From Devosia crocina (GTDB lineage: Bacteria > Pseudomonadota > Alphaproteobacteria > Rhizobiales > Devosiaceae): a stretch of 64,000 bases of DNA. The notes beneath the pieces were generated by a model. The model searched no databases. It saw only the letters and a list, made by a program, of their open reading frames with translations, and was not told the DNA's origin. The DNA lies in assembly GCF_900116545.1 (NCBI RefSeq), contig NZ_FPCK01000002.1:1-64000 (forward strand). The letters are read 5' to 3'. The position numbers were made by a program, and so were the translations under genes. Shown one piece after another: positions 51,182 through 60,035 of the stretch (position 1 is its first letter; every line of letters starts with the position of its first letter).

Positions 51182-53491
51182 TCAGGCGGCAACTGCGTCT
51201 TCCAGGGTCGAGATTTCTACGCGCGACAGGCCCGCATCGAGAAGTTTACGGCGGGTTTCCTCGGCTGCGTCGGCATCGTCGGTGTCGCGCGTGACGAGGA
51301 CAACCCGGCCGCCGAGATCGGCGAAGGCAGGCAAGGATGAGGAACGACCAACGCGGCCGGTGAGCACCAGCACCACTTCGTAGATATCGCCCAGCGCTTC
51401 AACAAGCGTTGCTGGCTTGGTGGAGGCGCGGTCGATTTGATCCCCCTGCCCCCAGGCAACTTCGGCAAAATTCTGGCCGGACGCCTTTTGCACTACGTCG
51501 CCGAAACCGGCCTCGCCCGTGCTGAGATCGGAAATGCCAGGAGCCGAACCGATCCGGCCGCTGCCGGCATCCACGAGCACGACGCTCAAGCCTTTGGCGA
51601 GGGCATCGGACACAAGGCTGTCGGCAAGGCTGCGGCCGGGCTCGCCGGTGCCATGATCGGCCAGCAGCAGAAGATGGGTCTTGCCGAGCACCAGATCAGC
51701 CGACAGATCGGCGAAGCGCACGGCCCCGGTCAGTGTGCGCTGCGGCTTGGTGACGGGAGCCGGCGCTACTGCGGCGCTGATTTCCACTGCCGCACGAGCG
51801 CTGTCCCGCTGGGCGCGCCGATCTGCGAGTTCCTGCAGCAGCATGCGAGCAGACTCTGAAGCGGAGCGGACGGGTTCGCCGTTGGCCCGTACATTGGCAT
51901 TTGCAGGCATGGTGAAGCCGGCCTGTGGCGCTTCAGTGGATGGCTCCGGCTCTTGCGCAAGCTCGGCATCGGGTTCGGGCTCGATTGCAACGAGTTCAGG
52001 AAAGGCCGCTGTGGGCTGTTCAGCCGCAGGAACTGGAGGTGCTGCCTGAACAGCTGGCTCTGGGCGCTCCGCTGCCGCGGGTAAAAACTCGACCGGGCGC
52101 AGAGCGCGACCCGACATGAGCTCGCCAAAAATGACGCCGCCTGCCTGAATGGCAAAGGCTACGATACCGACACCTGCAAGGATCAGCGTGGTCTTGGGGA
52201 AAGCAGGGGTGACGGAGGGCGCAGCTTCCGTCACGACGCGCACATCCGGCAAGGCAGAGTTGGAGTCGACGCGGGAGGACGCTTCGCTGTAGCGGGCGAG
52301 GTATGCCTCCAGGAGGTCGCGCTGCGCCTTCGCTTCGCGCTGCAGACTATCGAGCGTGACGGTATCCTGGGTAGCTGTCGAAGCCGACTGCTTGAACCGG
52401 CTCATGTCGGCTTGAAGCGAGGCTTCAAGATCGGCCTCCACCTGCGACTCGGCTTCAAGCGCCGCGGCGACCCGATAGCCTTCCTGGTTGATGCGCGTAT
52501 CGAGTTCACCGATCTGCGCGTTGAGCGCCCGCACCGTGGGATGACCAGACAGGAGCGTGGCGGAGAGCTGGGCTAATTGCCCCTGAAGACGCGCCTTCTC
52601 CTGGCTTAGCTGCTGGATGACTGTGGAGTTGCGCACATCGGCGACGCTTTCGATCGGCTGGCCACGTTCCAGAAGTCCGCGGATCACGGCAGCCCGGGAG
52701 GCAGCAGCATTCTTCCGTTCTTGGGCAGAGGTAATCTGCGCTGCGACCGTCGACAATTGCTGGTCGAGCAAGCTTGTGTTGTTGGCACCGACAACAAACA
52801 GGTCGTTTTCGACGCGATATTGCGCTACGCGTGCTTCGGCATCGCGCACGGCAACACGGAGCCGCTGGATCTCCTGGTTAAGCCAACCAGAGGCTTCGGC
52901 GGTGTCGGAGAGCGAAAGCTGGGCGCGGCGCGCGACGTGAGCATCGGCCACCGCATTGGCGATCTCGGCGGACAATTGCGGATCGGTGGTGCGCACCAGA
53001 ATGGAAATGATGCGCGAGTCGCGCTGCTGGATGACCGTCATGCGGTCATAAAGGGTATTGAGCACACGCTCTTCGACACTCACCGGGCTTGAGCCACGGC
53101 CAATCAACTGCATGACAACGCCGAGAGGCGAGGAGCCGGACTGGCTGCCGTTGAATTCAGGATTGGAGCGCAGATCCAGCCGGTCGATGACGCCGAGCAG
53201 TGTATCGCGTGACTTGATCAGCTCGATCTGGCTCGAAACAACGCTTGCATCGCCGACGAGAGCTGCGGGTGCCTGCTCATTGGCGGCACGCACATAAACA
53301 TTGGAGCGCGGCTCAACGAGTATCGATGCCGATGACTCATAAAGCCGCGGCATCATCATCAAAACAAGAAAGGTCGCACCCAGGATCAGCAAGGTCACGA
53401 CGATGATGCGCGGGAGCTTGCGGCCTAGCGCGCCGAAGACGGCAGCTACGTCAATTCGCGCGTCGCGCAATGTCGGGGCGTATTCGGTCAC
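51182..53491 (-). CDS. Wzc/ExoP-like polysaccharide co-polymerase with degraded kinase domain
   Basis: 769 aa. Wzz-type N-terminal domain with a membrane helix at ~32-50, a long coiled-coil periplasmic part (~195-420), a GNVR-like region before the second membrane helix (~435-455), then a Pro/Ala/Glu-rich linker of ~100 residues and a C-terminal P-loop-like domain (~590-769). The Walker A place reads HGTGEPGRS (~613-621), without the Lys of GKS/T, Walker A' is VVLVDAGSG, and there is no Tyr cluster at the C-terminus. So tyrosine-kinase activity is unlikely. It should control chain length and export together with the Wza-like protein, which is encoded divergently. Confidence 0.9.
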   Translation of the reverse strand: MTEYAPTLRDARIDVAAVFGALGRKLPRIIVVTLLILGATFLVLMMMPRLYESSASILVEPRSNVYVRAANEQAPAALVGDASVVSSQIELIKSRDTLLGVIDRLDLRSNPEFNGSQSGSSPLGVVMQLIGRGSSPVSVEERVLNTLYDRMTVIQQRDSRIISILVRTTDPQLSAEIANAVADAHVARRAQLSLSDTAEASGWLNQEIQRLRVAVRDAEARVAQYRVENDLFVVGANNTSLLDQQLSTVAAQITSAQERKNAAASRAAVIRGLLERGQPIESVADVRNSTVIQQLSQEKARLQGQLAQLSATLLSGHPTVRALNAQIGELDTRINQEGYRVAAALEAESQVEADLEASLQADMSRFKQSASTATQDTVTLDSLQREAKAQRDLLEAYLARYSEASSRVDSNSALPDVRVVTEAAPSVTPAFPKTTLILAGVGIVAFAIQAGGVIFGELMSGRALRPVEFLPAAAERPEPAVQAAPPVPAAEQPTAAFPELVAIEPEPDAELAQEPEPSTEAPQAGFTMPANANVRANGEPVRSASESARMLLQELADRRAQRDSARAAVEISAAVAPAPVTKPQRTLTGAVRFADLSADLVLGKTHLLLLADHGTGEPGRSLADSLVSDALAKGLSVVLVDAGSGRIGSAPGISDLSTGEAGFGDVVQKASGQNFAEVAWGQGDQIDRASTKPATLVEALGDIYEVVLVLTGRVGRSSSLPAFADLGGRVVLVTRDTDDADAAEETRRKLLDAGLSRVEISTLEDAVAA

Positions 53492-53638
53492 GATCTGTCC
53501 TCACGATGACCGCAGACTCGCCCATCGTGGTCAACATTCAGTTAATCGGGCGCGCAGAATGAGTTGCTGTCGTTTCTTGATAAGAGAAACTTAACCATGA
53601 GGGCTAACACTAAGACCATTCAATCGCGCGGGATCATC

Positions 53639-54193
53639 ATGCGCTGGCTATCGCTTTTTGCTTTGACATTGCTGGTGCCGCTGGCTGGCTGCAGCACAAC
53701 GACACGAACCGCGAGCTATTTCGTGGAGCCCAATCAGCCTTATGTGCTGGATACCGGCGATGCCGTGCGGGTGACCGTTTATGGCGACCAGGAGTTGAGC
53801 AACACCTATCGTGTTGCCGACAACGGAGCCATCGCCTTCCCACTCGTGGGACAGGTGCAGGTGCGCGGACAAACGACATCGGCGGCAGCATCGCGGCTGG
53901 CAGGTGCGCTTGCCAACGGCTATCTGCGCAACCCCAATGTGGCCGTGGAAGTGGCGGAGTATCGCCCCTTCTTCATCCAGGGCGCGGTGCGGACCTCGGG
54001 GCAATTTCCCTATCGGCCCTACATGACCGTGCGCGATGCGATCAGCACTGCGGGTGGTTATATCGAAACGGCCGATCGCAACCAGGCCGAGGTTTATCGC
54101 CGCCAGGGCGACGAGATGATCCGTACCAGGGTCGACCTCGACTTCGCGCTTTATCCCGGGGACACGATCGTCGTTTCCGAACGCTGGTTCTAG
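53639..54193 (+). CDS. Wza-like polysaccharide export lipoprotein
   Basis: 184 aa from ATG 53639, chosen because it gives a lipoprotein signal with LAGC (Cys19); ATGs at 53597 and 53564 would add residues before it. Poly_export domain: YVLDTGDAVRVTVYGDQELSNTYRVADNGAIAFPLVGQVQVRG.T. A SLBB-like domain follows (FFIQGAVRTSGQFPYRPYMTVRDAISTAGGY). It forms the outer-membrane or periplasmic exit for exopolysaccharide. Short compared with E. coli Wza (379 aa), like many rhizobial ExoF/ExoN2-type members. First of four plus-strand genes. Confidence 0.92.
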   Translation: MRWLSLFALTLLVPLAGCSTTTRTASYFVEPNQPYVLDTGDAVRVTVYGDQELSNTYRVADNGAIAFPLVGQVQVRGQTTSAAASRLAGALANGYLRNPNVAVEVAEYRPFFIQGAVRTSGQFPYRPYMTVRDAISTAGGYIETADRNQAEVYRRQGDEMIRTRVDLDFALYPGDTIVVSERWF

Positions 54194-54196
54194 CCG

Positions 54197-55324
54197 ATGA
54201 CTGGTTCGCTGCGCGTCCTGCAGGTCATGCGCGCGCCTGTGGGCGGGTTATTCCGGCATGTGGCGGACCTGACCCGGGGCCTGCATGCGCGCGGCCACCA
54301 TGTCGGCCTTGTGGTCGATTCGCTTGCTGGCGATGCGCAGACAGGAGATCGGCTCGCAGCGCTCAAGCAATTTGCAGATCTCGGCATACACCTCTTGCCG
54401 ATGCCCCGGCTTTTGGGGTCGGGAGATCTGTCGACACCATTGGCTGTGCGGCGGCTGGCGCGTGAACTCGATGCCGATATTCTGCACGGTCATGGCGCCA
54501 AGGGCGGGCTTTACGCGCGACTTGCGCGGCTCGGCAGCAACCGGACAGCTTCCCTTTATACCCCGCATGGCGGCGTGCTGCACTTTGGCGCTGGTTCTAC
54601 TAGCGGCAAGCTGTTTCACTGGCTCGAACGCCGGCTGATGGCGCAAACTGACGCGCTGATCTTCGAGAGCGAATTTGCCCGCAACACCTATGCGCGGATC
54701 ATTGCCGAACCCACCTGCCGGACGGAAGTGATCTTCAATGGGCTGGACCCAGCAGAATTCGCTCCGCTCTCCCAGGGGGAGGACAAGCACGATTTTGTCT
54801 TCGTAGGCGAATTGCGCGATCTCAAGGGGATCTTTCCGCTGATCGAAGCCATGACCCGCCTTCGGCGCCCGGACGGCGATGCCGCAACGCTCGTAATGGC
54901 CGGAGACGGGCCGCAACGGAGCGCGCTCGAAGCAAGGATTGCGGAACTGTCGCTCGGCGATCGCGTCAGGCTCGTCGGTTCGCAGCCGGCGCGGAGCGTT
55001 TTTGCTCAGGCGCGCTTCGCAGTCGTGCCGTCGCTTGCAGAGTCCCTGCCCTATGTGGTGATGGAAGCCACCGCAGCGCGTCTGCCGGTTGTCGCCACCC
55101 ACGTGGGCGGTATTCCAGAAATCTGCGACGGCACGACCGATACTCTGGTCACCCCGGGTGATGCAGAGGCACTGCGCCGGGCTATGCAGGCCATGCTCGA
55201 CCAGCCCGAGATGGCTGAAGCCGAGATGGAGAAGCGGCTGGCACGCGTGCGTGCGCAATTCTCGGTCGAAACCATGGTGGAGCGGATCGCTGCCCTCTAC
55301 CGCCAGGTGCTCAGACAAAGCTGA
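54197..55324 (+). CDS. GT4-family glycosyltransferase
   Basis: 375 aa. GT-B fold: N-terminal VLQVMRAPVGGLFRHVADLTRGL, then HGHGAKGGLYARLA. The donor half has FVGELRDLKGIFPLIEAM (~205), MAGDGPQRSALEARI, and SLAESLPYVVMEATAARLPVVATHVGGIPEI (~282-312, EX7E-like nucleotide-sugar site). It adds one sugar to the lipid-linked repeat unit on the cytoplasmic face. Three bases after the Wza-like stop. Confidence 0.93.
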   Translation: MTGSLRVLQVMRAPVGGLFRHVADLTRGLHARGHHVGLVVDSLAGDAQTGDRLAALKQFADLGIHLLPMPRLLGSGDLSTPLAVRRLARELDADILHGHGAKGGLYARLARLGSNRTASLYTPHGGVLHFGAGSTSGKLFHWLERRLMAQTDALIFESEFARNTYARIIAEPTCRTEVIFNGLDPAEFAPLSQGEDKHDFVFVGELRDLKGIFPLIEAMTRLRRPDGDAATLVMAGDGPQRSALEARIAELSLGDRVRLVGSQPARSVFAQARFAVVPSLAESLPYVVMEATAARLPVVATHVGGIPEICDGTTDTLVTPGDAEALRRAMQAMLDQPEMAEAEMEKRLARVRAQFSVETMVERIAALYRQVLRQS

Positions 55325-55400
55325 GGGTTCGCTTCACCGAGTTTAAACGCCTTGGAGCCGATAATCTGGCCGGGATGAGTGAGTACCCGGTGGGCGTTTC

Positions 55401-56924
55401 ATGTTTCGTGTCGATCCTAAGCAGGCTTTTGCCGAACACGCTGCGCGTCATGGCGACGGTGGCACTGACGGTTCGAAGCTTTCCACGGCCGCACTTGAAA
55501 TCGCCGGGCGTCCGGTTGAACGCACCTATTCAAGCAATGTCATCGTCGGTGTGGCGCAGGCGGCGGAGGCGCTGCTGCTGGGTCTGCTGGGCTATGGAAT
55601 CCATGCCGCCTATGTGGAGCCGGGGCAGGAGTGGTTCTATCTCCTCGTCGTTCTGGGCGTTTGTCTTGCCACCAATATCGGCTTTCACCTGCTGCGGGCC
55701 CATCGGATCACCACCTATCGCAAGGTGATTGGCCAGTTCGGCCGGGTGCTCGGGGTCTGGCTGGCGGTGATGGCGGTCACGACTGCTTCCATTTTCTTTT
55801 TCAAAGCCGGCGACCTGCTTTCGCGCGTGTGGCTGCTGTCCTGGTTTTTGTCGGGTTCGGCGCTGTTGATCGCGTTCCGGCTGCTGCTGCGCCAGCTGGT
55901 GATGCACTGGACGGACCTCGGGCGCCTCAAGCGCCGCACCGTGATCGTGGGCGGCGGGCACGATGCCGAAGTGCTGATCGAGCAGATCCAGGCCGGAGCG
56001 GATCGGGATGTCGAGCTGCTGGGCCTTTTCGACGACCGATATGATGCGCGCTCGCCCGAGGAAGTAGCGGGGCTGCAAAAACTCGGCAAGGTTTCGAGCC
56101 TGCTAGAGTTTGCCCGCCTGACGCCGGTCGATCTTGTGATCGTCTCCATGCCGCTTTCGGCGGAGAAGCGGGTGCTCGACATGCTGACCCAGCTGTGGGT
56201 GCTGCCGGTCGATATCCGGCTCTCGGCGCATATGAGCAAGCTCAAGTTCACCGACCGGGCCTATTCCTATGTCGGCGGCGTGCCCGTTCTCGATATGGCC
56301 GACCGGCCGATCTCGGACTGGAACCTTGTGTTCAAATGGGTTTTCGACAAACTCGTCGCGATTACGGCACTGATCCTGCTTTCGCCTATCATGATAGCCA
56401 CGGCCATTGCCATCAAGCTCGAGAGCAAGGGGCCCGTGTTCTTCGTTCAAAAGCGGCATGGCTTCAACAATCAGCTCGTGAGCATCTACAAGTTCCGCTC
56501 CATGCGGACCGATATGCTCGACGCCGGTGCCGCCAAACTGGTGACGAAGGACGACCCGCGCGTGACGCGCGTGGGCAAGTTCATCCGCAAGACCTCGATC
56601 GACGAATTGCCGCAACTCTTCAACGTGCTCAAGGGGGAGCTGTCGGTGGTAGGACCACGTCCGCATGCCATGCAGGCCAAGGCGGACAACCAGCTCTACT
56701 ATGAGGCGGTCGAGGGATATTTCGCCCGGCACCGCGTCAAACCCGGCATGACGGGATGGGCGCAGATTCATGGCTGGCGCGGGGAAACCGACACGATCGA
56801 CAAGATCATGCAGCGGGTGAACCACGACCTCTACTATATCGAGAACTGGAGCCTGCTGCTCGACCTCTACATCGTGGTCATGACGCCGGTCTCGCTGATC
56901 GCCAAGAACGAGAACGCATATTGA
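55401..56924 (+). CDS. undecaprenyl-phosphate glycosyl-1-phosphate transferase (WcaJ-like priming enzyme)
   Basis: 507 aa. About four membrane segments (~48-150), a Rossmann-like CoA_binding_3 domain (~175-300, VIVGGGHDAEVLI), a fifth hydrophobic hairpin (~318-345), and the catalytic bacterial sugar transferase domain: FFVQKRHGFN, YKFRSMRTDM, DELPQLFNVLKGELSVVGPRPH, KPGMTGWAQI. It attaches the first sugar phosphate (often glucose-1-P or galactose-1-P) to undecaprenyl phosphate, starting the repeat unit. The next gene overlaps its stop. Confidence 0.95.
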   Translation: MFRVDPKQAFAEHAARHGDGGTDGSKLSTAALEIAGRPVERTYSSNVIVGVAQAAEALLLGLLGYGIHAAYVEPGQEWFYLLVVLGVCLATNIGFHLLRAHRITTYRKVIGQFGRVLGVWLAVMAVTTASIFFFKAGDLLSRVWLLSWFLSGSALLIAFRLLLRQLVMHWTDLGRLKRRTVIVGGGHDAEVLIEQIQAGADRDVELLGLFDDRYDARSPEEVAGLQKLGKVSSLLEFARLTPVDLVIVSMPLSAEKRVLDMLTQLWVLPVDIRLSAHMSKLKFTDRAYSYVGGVPVLDMADRPISDWNLVFKWVFDKLVAITALILLSPIMIATAIAIKLESKGPVFFVQKRHGFNNQLVSIYKFRSMRTDMLDAGAAKLVTKDDPRVTRVGKFIRKTSIDELPQLFNVLKGELSVVGPRPHAMQAKADNQLYYEAVEGYFARHRVKPGMTGWAQIHGWRGETDTIDKIMQRVNHDLYYIENWSLLLDLYIVVMTPVSLIAKNENAY

Positions 56925-58201
56925 GCGTCACCGGGCAGTTCGATCCTGCCCTGGCAGGCACCAGATGGCCCGGCATGGATTTCGTGCGCCAACGGGCCAC
57001 AAGGCTGCTGGACGGCGTGGTGGCGCTGTGGATCTTTTCGGGCGGCATCGTTCTGATCGAGCCATCGCCCTATGAAGTGGTGTTCCTGCTGGTGCTGCCC
57101 ATCGCGATTGTCGCCGGGCTGGGCCTTTATCGCTCGACTTTCGGGCTCTTTGCCATCCTGCTTGGCTTCACACCCTTTGCGCTGATCGCGTGCCTGCAGG
57201 TGCGGGTGACGCCGGTGACCGACGCGATCATCTTTACCGCCGTTACCATCTTCCTGATGCTGACGAGCTATTTTCTCGCCAATTATCTGGCAGAGGCGAC
57301 TGCGCGGCGGATGCGAATCATCATCGCCGCCTACACGGCGATTGCGGTGATCCTGGCGCTGGTGGGTACGCTTGCCTATCTGCGCCTGATGCCGGGGGCC
57401 GACTTCTTTCTGCGCTACGATCGCGCCAAGGCAACGTTCAAGGACCCAAATGTCTATGCGCCTTTTCTGATCCTGCCAGCCATGTTCGCGCTTCAGCGCG
57501 TGCTTCTGGGACGCGGATGGCAGATTGTTGTTTCAGGGGCAGTTTATGTGGTGCTGATGATCGGTGTTTTCGTCAGCTTCTCGCGCGGCGGCTGGGGGCA
57601 TTTTGCAGCCTCATCGCTGATCACGCTTGTGCTGGTGTTCATGCTCGAGGCAAACGCGCGCGACAAGATCCGAATTCTGATCATGTCGCTTCTGGGGCTC
57701 GGAATGCTGGTTGTGGCGCTTGGGGGGCTGTTGTCGATCCCGACCGTTTCCGACTTCTTCGCGCACCGCACCCAGTCACAGTCCTACGATACCGGCGAAA
57801 CAGGACGCTTTGGCCGGCAGGGCTATGCGGTGGAACTTGCTCTCGAAAATCCCTGGGGCATTGGCCCAGGCGAGTTTCCTACCCTGCGCATCCGCGAAGA
57901 GCCGCACAATCTCTATGTCACCGTGTTCCACGTTTATGGCTGGGGCGGAGGCTTCTTCTTCTACGTGATGATAGCGGCAACGCTGTGGAAAGGCTCGGCC
58001 ATGCTGCTGCGCCCCTCCCCTTATCGCCTCATGGCGATCCCGGTCATGGCAACCTTCACAATGGTCATGGCGGAATCGATCATCATCGATTCAGACCACT
58101 GGCGGCATGTCTATCTGTTGATCGGGCTCGTTTGGGGACTATCGACGGCAATCAAAAACGAGCAGAGGATCAGCGCGCCGAGGCACGAGACGCTGATCTA
58201 A
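56921..58201 (+). CDS. O-antigen ligase/Wzy-type polymerase family membrane protein
   Basis: 426 aa from TTG 56921, which overlaps the transferase stop as TTGA; the next ATG (56975) would drop 18 residues. About eleven membrane helices with the large periplasmic loop holding FGRQGYAVELALENPWGIGPGEFPTLR and EEPHNLYVTVFHVYG, the Wzy_C-type signature with GIGPG and the H..Y motif. It probably joins repeat units into the exopolysaccharide. Last gene of the plus-strand unit. Confidence 0.88.
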   Translation: MSVTGQFDPALAGTRWPGMDFVRQRATRLLDGVVALWIFSGGIVLIEPSPYEVVFLLVLPIAIVAGLGLYRSTFGLFAILLGFTPFALIACLQVRVTPVTDAIIFTAVTIFLMLTSYFLANYLAEATARRMRIIIAAYTAIAVILALVGTLAYLRLMPGADFFLRYDRAKATFKDPNVYAPFLILPAMFALQRVLLGRGWQIVVSGAVYVVLMIGVFVSFSRGGWGHFAASSLITLVLVFMLEANARDKIRILIMSLLGLGMLVVALGGLLSIPTVSDFFAHRTQSQSYDTGETGRFGRQGYAVELALENPWGIGPGEFPTLRIREEPHNLYVTVFHVYGWGGGFFFYVMIAATLWKGSAMLLRPSPYRLMAIPVMATFTMVMAESIIIDSDHWRHVYLLIGLVWGLSTAIKNEQRISAPRHETLI

Positions 58202-58210
58202 CCTGCGCCC

Positions 58211-58453
58211 TTAAGGCTTTGGCTCGTCGTCGGGATCGGTCTGCGTCTGCGCTTCAACCTTCGGGTCCTCCTTGGGGAAGGCATAGAAGAAGTTGTAAAG
58301 CGCGTAGGCAAGTGCAGCGCCCACCAGCACCATCCAGAGTTGCTCTCCGGTCCAGAACACTTCCCAGACCAGCCAGACGGCGAGCAAGATAACGACCGCC
58401 ACGCGCCGCCAGAGCGGGCGAAACCAGTTCACGTCATTTTCCTTGAGTGCCAT
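58211..58453 (-). CDS. small membrane protein (DUF3329-like)
   Basis: 80 aa. The N-terminus WFRPLWRRVAVVILLAVW and the two hydrophobic helices (~18-34 and ~38-55) resemble DUF3329 proteins. The C-terminal ~20 residues are polar and acidic (TQTDPDDEPKP). It is convergent with the Wzy-like gene by 10 bp. Function unknown. Confidence 0.78.
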   Translation of the reverse strand: MALKENDVNWFRPLWRRVAVVILLAVWLVWEVFWTGEQLWMVLVGAALAYALYNFFYAFPKEDPKVEAQTQTDPDDEPKP

Positions 58454-58549
58454 GGACTGCTTCTCCCTTGCGTCGGGGTCCCTCTAGCAAGGCTTTCGGG
58501 CAAGGAAAAGCCCTTCTCCCGCGGCGGCACGAGAGAAGGAGCCAGTGTG

Positions 58550-59524
58550 TCAGGCCGCAGCCAGGGTTTTTGGCGGAGCTTCCCGGCTTTCAACCAGATA
58601 GATGAAGCAAGACGCCAGCACGATCAAGGCGGCGCCGGGCCAGAACCAGACTGAAGGGACCTGTCCCAAGGCCACCCAGCCCACAAGACCGCTCAGCGGC
58701 ACCTTGAGATCGCCGAAGGGCTGAAGATAGGCTGCATCTGCAACCTTATAGGCAAAGCTGAGGAAGTACTGGGCGGCGGCAGTCAGCGCGCCAAGCAGCA
58801 GCAACAGCCAAAGTCCGTTGCCGGCCGGCAGAGCCAGAGGAAAACCGGTCGCGACACCTGACGGCAAAGCGCCAGAAAAAAGCGTAGCGACAAGCAGAAT
58901 AGCCAAGTGATTGGGCGTAATCAGCACCAGAAGCGACACGGTAAGCGTTTCCGGACTGTCTCCGCGTTGCGCCAGATAGCGCGTGAGAACGTCTGTGGTG
59001 GCCCAAAGCACCGCAGCCAGGATCGGCACGAATGTCTGGGGGCTGAAGCCTTCGGCTCCCACACCTGAAATGATGATTGCCCCGACGAAGCCGACAAGAG
59101 CTGCACCTATGCGAGCGGCCGAAGCACGCTCGCCAAGAAACAGGGTCGAACCGAGAATGATGAACAAGGGGCCGGTAGCCAGAAGCGTCACCATTTGCCA
59201 GATCGGAACGCCCGAAGCGAAGCCATAAACAAAGACATGAACGCCGAGCGCAGAGGCAAAAGCCCGGACTTCGTGCGCAAGCGGATAATGGGTGCGCAGG
59301 TTCTTGACGCCGATACGCAGGATGATCGGCAGCACGAGAACCGAGGCAATCAGATATTGCCAGAATGCCATGCCAGTCGAATTGAAGCCGAAGCCGCCAT
59401 ATTCGAGTGGGGTGGGCAAAACAGATTGGAGAGTGTTGGTGCCTGCAAAGGCAAGGCTCGCCGCCAGCATGAAAACAGCACCCGAAGCGGCACCGACATG
59501 GGAGGAAGAGGAAATCTGGTTCAT
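58550..59524 (-). CDS. ribN: DMT-family transporter under FMN riboswitch control: riboflavin transporter RibN
   Basis: 324 aa with ten membrane helices in two EamA repeats. The family alone does not give a substrate, but an FMN riboswitch lies 100 bp upstream on the same strand with no other gene between. RibN proteins are EamA-type riboflavin importers described in Rhizobiales and others and are usually riboswitch-linked. The start ATG follows AAAGGACGACAG. Riboflavin import by this protein is therefore well supported though inferred. Confidence 0.85.
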   Translation of the reverse strand: MNQISSSSHVGAASGAVFMLAASLAFAGTNTLQSVLPTPLEYGGFGFNSTGMAFWQYLIASVLVLPIILRIGVKNLRTHYPLAHEVRAFASALGVHVFVYGFASGVPIWQMVTLLATGPLFIILGSTLFLGERASAARIGAALVGFVGAIIISGVGAEGFSPQTFVPILAAVLWATTDVLTRYLAQRGDSPETLTVSLLVLITPNHLAILLVATLFSGALPSGVATGFPLALPAGNGLWLLLLLGALTAAAQYFLSFAYKVADAAYLQPFGDLKVPLSGLVGWVALGQVPSVWFWPGAALIVLASCFIYLVESREAPPKTLAAA

Positions 59525-59626
59525 CTGTCGTCCTTTCCGTAACCAGTTTCCTCAGGGTTACGAGATGACGACACGCAGCCGGGTCCGCGCGATCTGCGGA
59601 CGCCCGGTGGCGCTGATCAACTCTGT

Positions 59627-59762
59627 CTCTTTCATCCGGACTATGACCGTCGGCTCCGGAATCACACCGGATCTGCTGACCTTCCAGCCGAAGCCGGAAG
59701 CGCTCGCGGGCTCGACGTTGCCGCCTTACCGCCGGTGGGGAGTTCCGCCCCGCCCTGAGAAC
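59627..59762 (-). promoter_or_regulatory. FMN riboswitch (RFN element)
   Basis: On the minus strand the conserved pieces occur in order: TTCTCAGGGCGGGG, CCCCACCGGCGGTAA, AGCCCGCGAGCGC, GGTCAGCAGATCCGGTG, GATTCCGGAGCCGACGG and AGTCCGGATGAAAGAG. Between it and ribN lie two hairpins: GTCCGC/GCGGAC (59592-59610 area) and GTAACC/GGTTAC just ahead of the ribosome binding site (59536-59560 area). The second may hide the ribosome binding site when FMN is bound. Confidence 0.97.
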
Positions 59763-59895
59763 ATGCGAGATCGTAATCTCACGATGAATACATAGGACGG
59801 CAGGTGGCGCCTGGCAACCATGTGAGGGACGACAAACTGTCTTTGACGAGTGAACGGCGGATTGTCTGAAGAAGGGCAAGGTTTACCCCACCCGG

Positions 59896-59918
59896 CCTCC
59901 CCCTGAAGGAGGGGGAGG
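59896..59918. repeat. short palindrome in the ribN upstream region
   Basis: CCTCCCCCT and AGGGGGAGG form 9-bp inverted arms with a 5-base loop. Preceded by CACCCGG, it resembles short intergenic repeats of this genome (48554-48675). No gene is supported between 59763 and 60035. Confidence 0.5.
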
Positions 59919-60035
59919 TGTGGCATCGAGTTTGGAAGGAGAGAACGGCAAGCGCCATGCCCCGTCCCCGCCCCAGTCAGAAAGAGGTGAGGCAGGCTAC
60001 CTAGAGGCTGACTGAACGGCCGGTCAGCCGGAACA

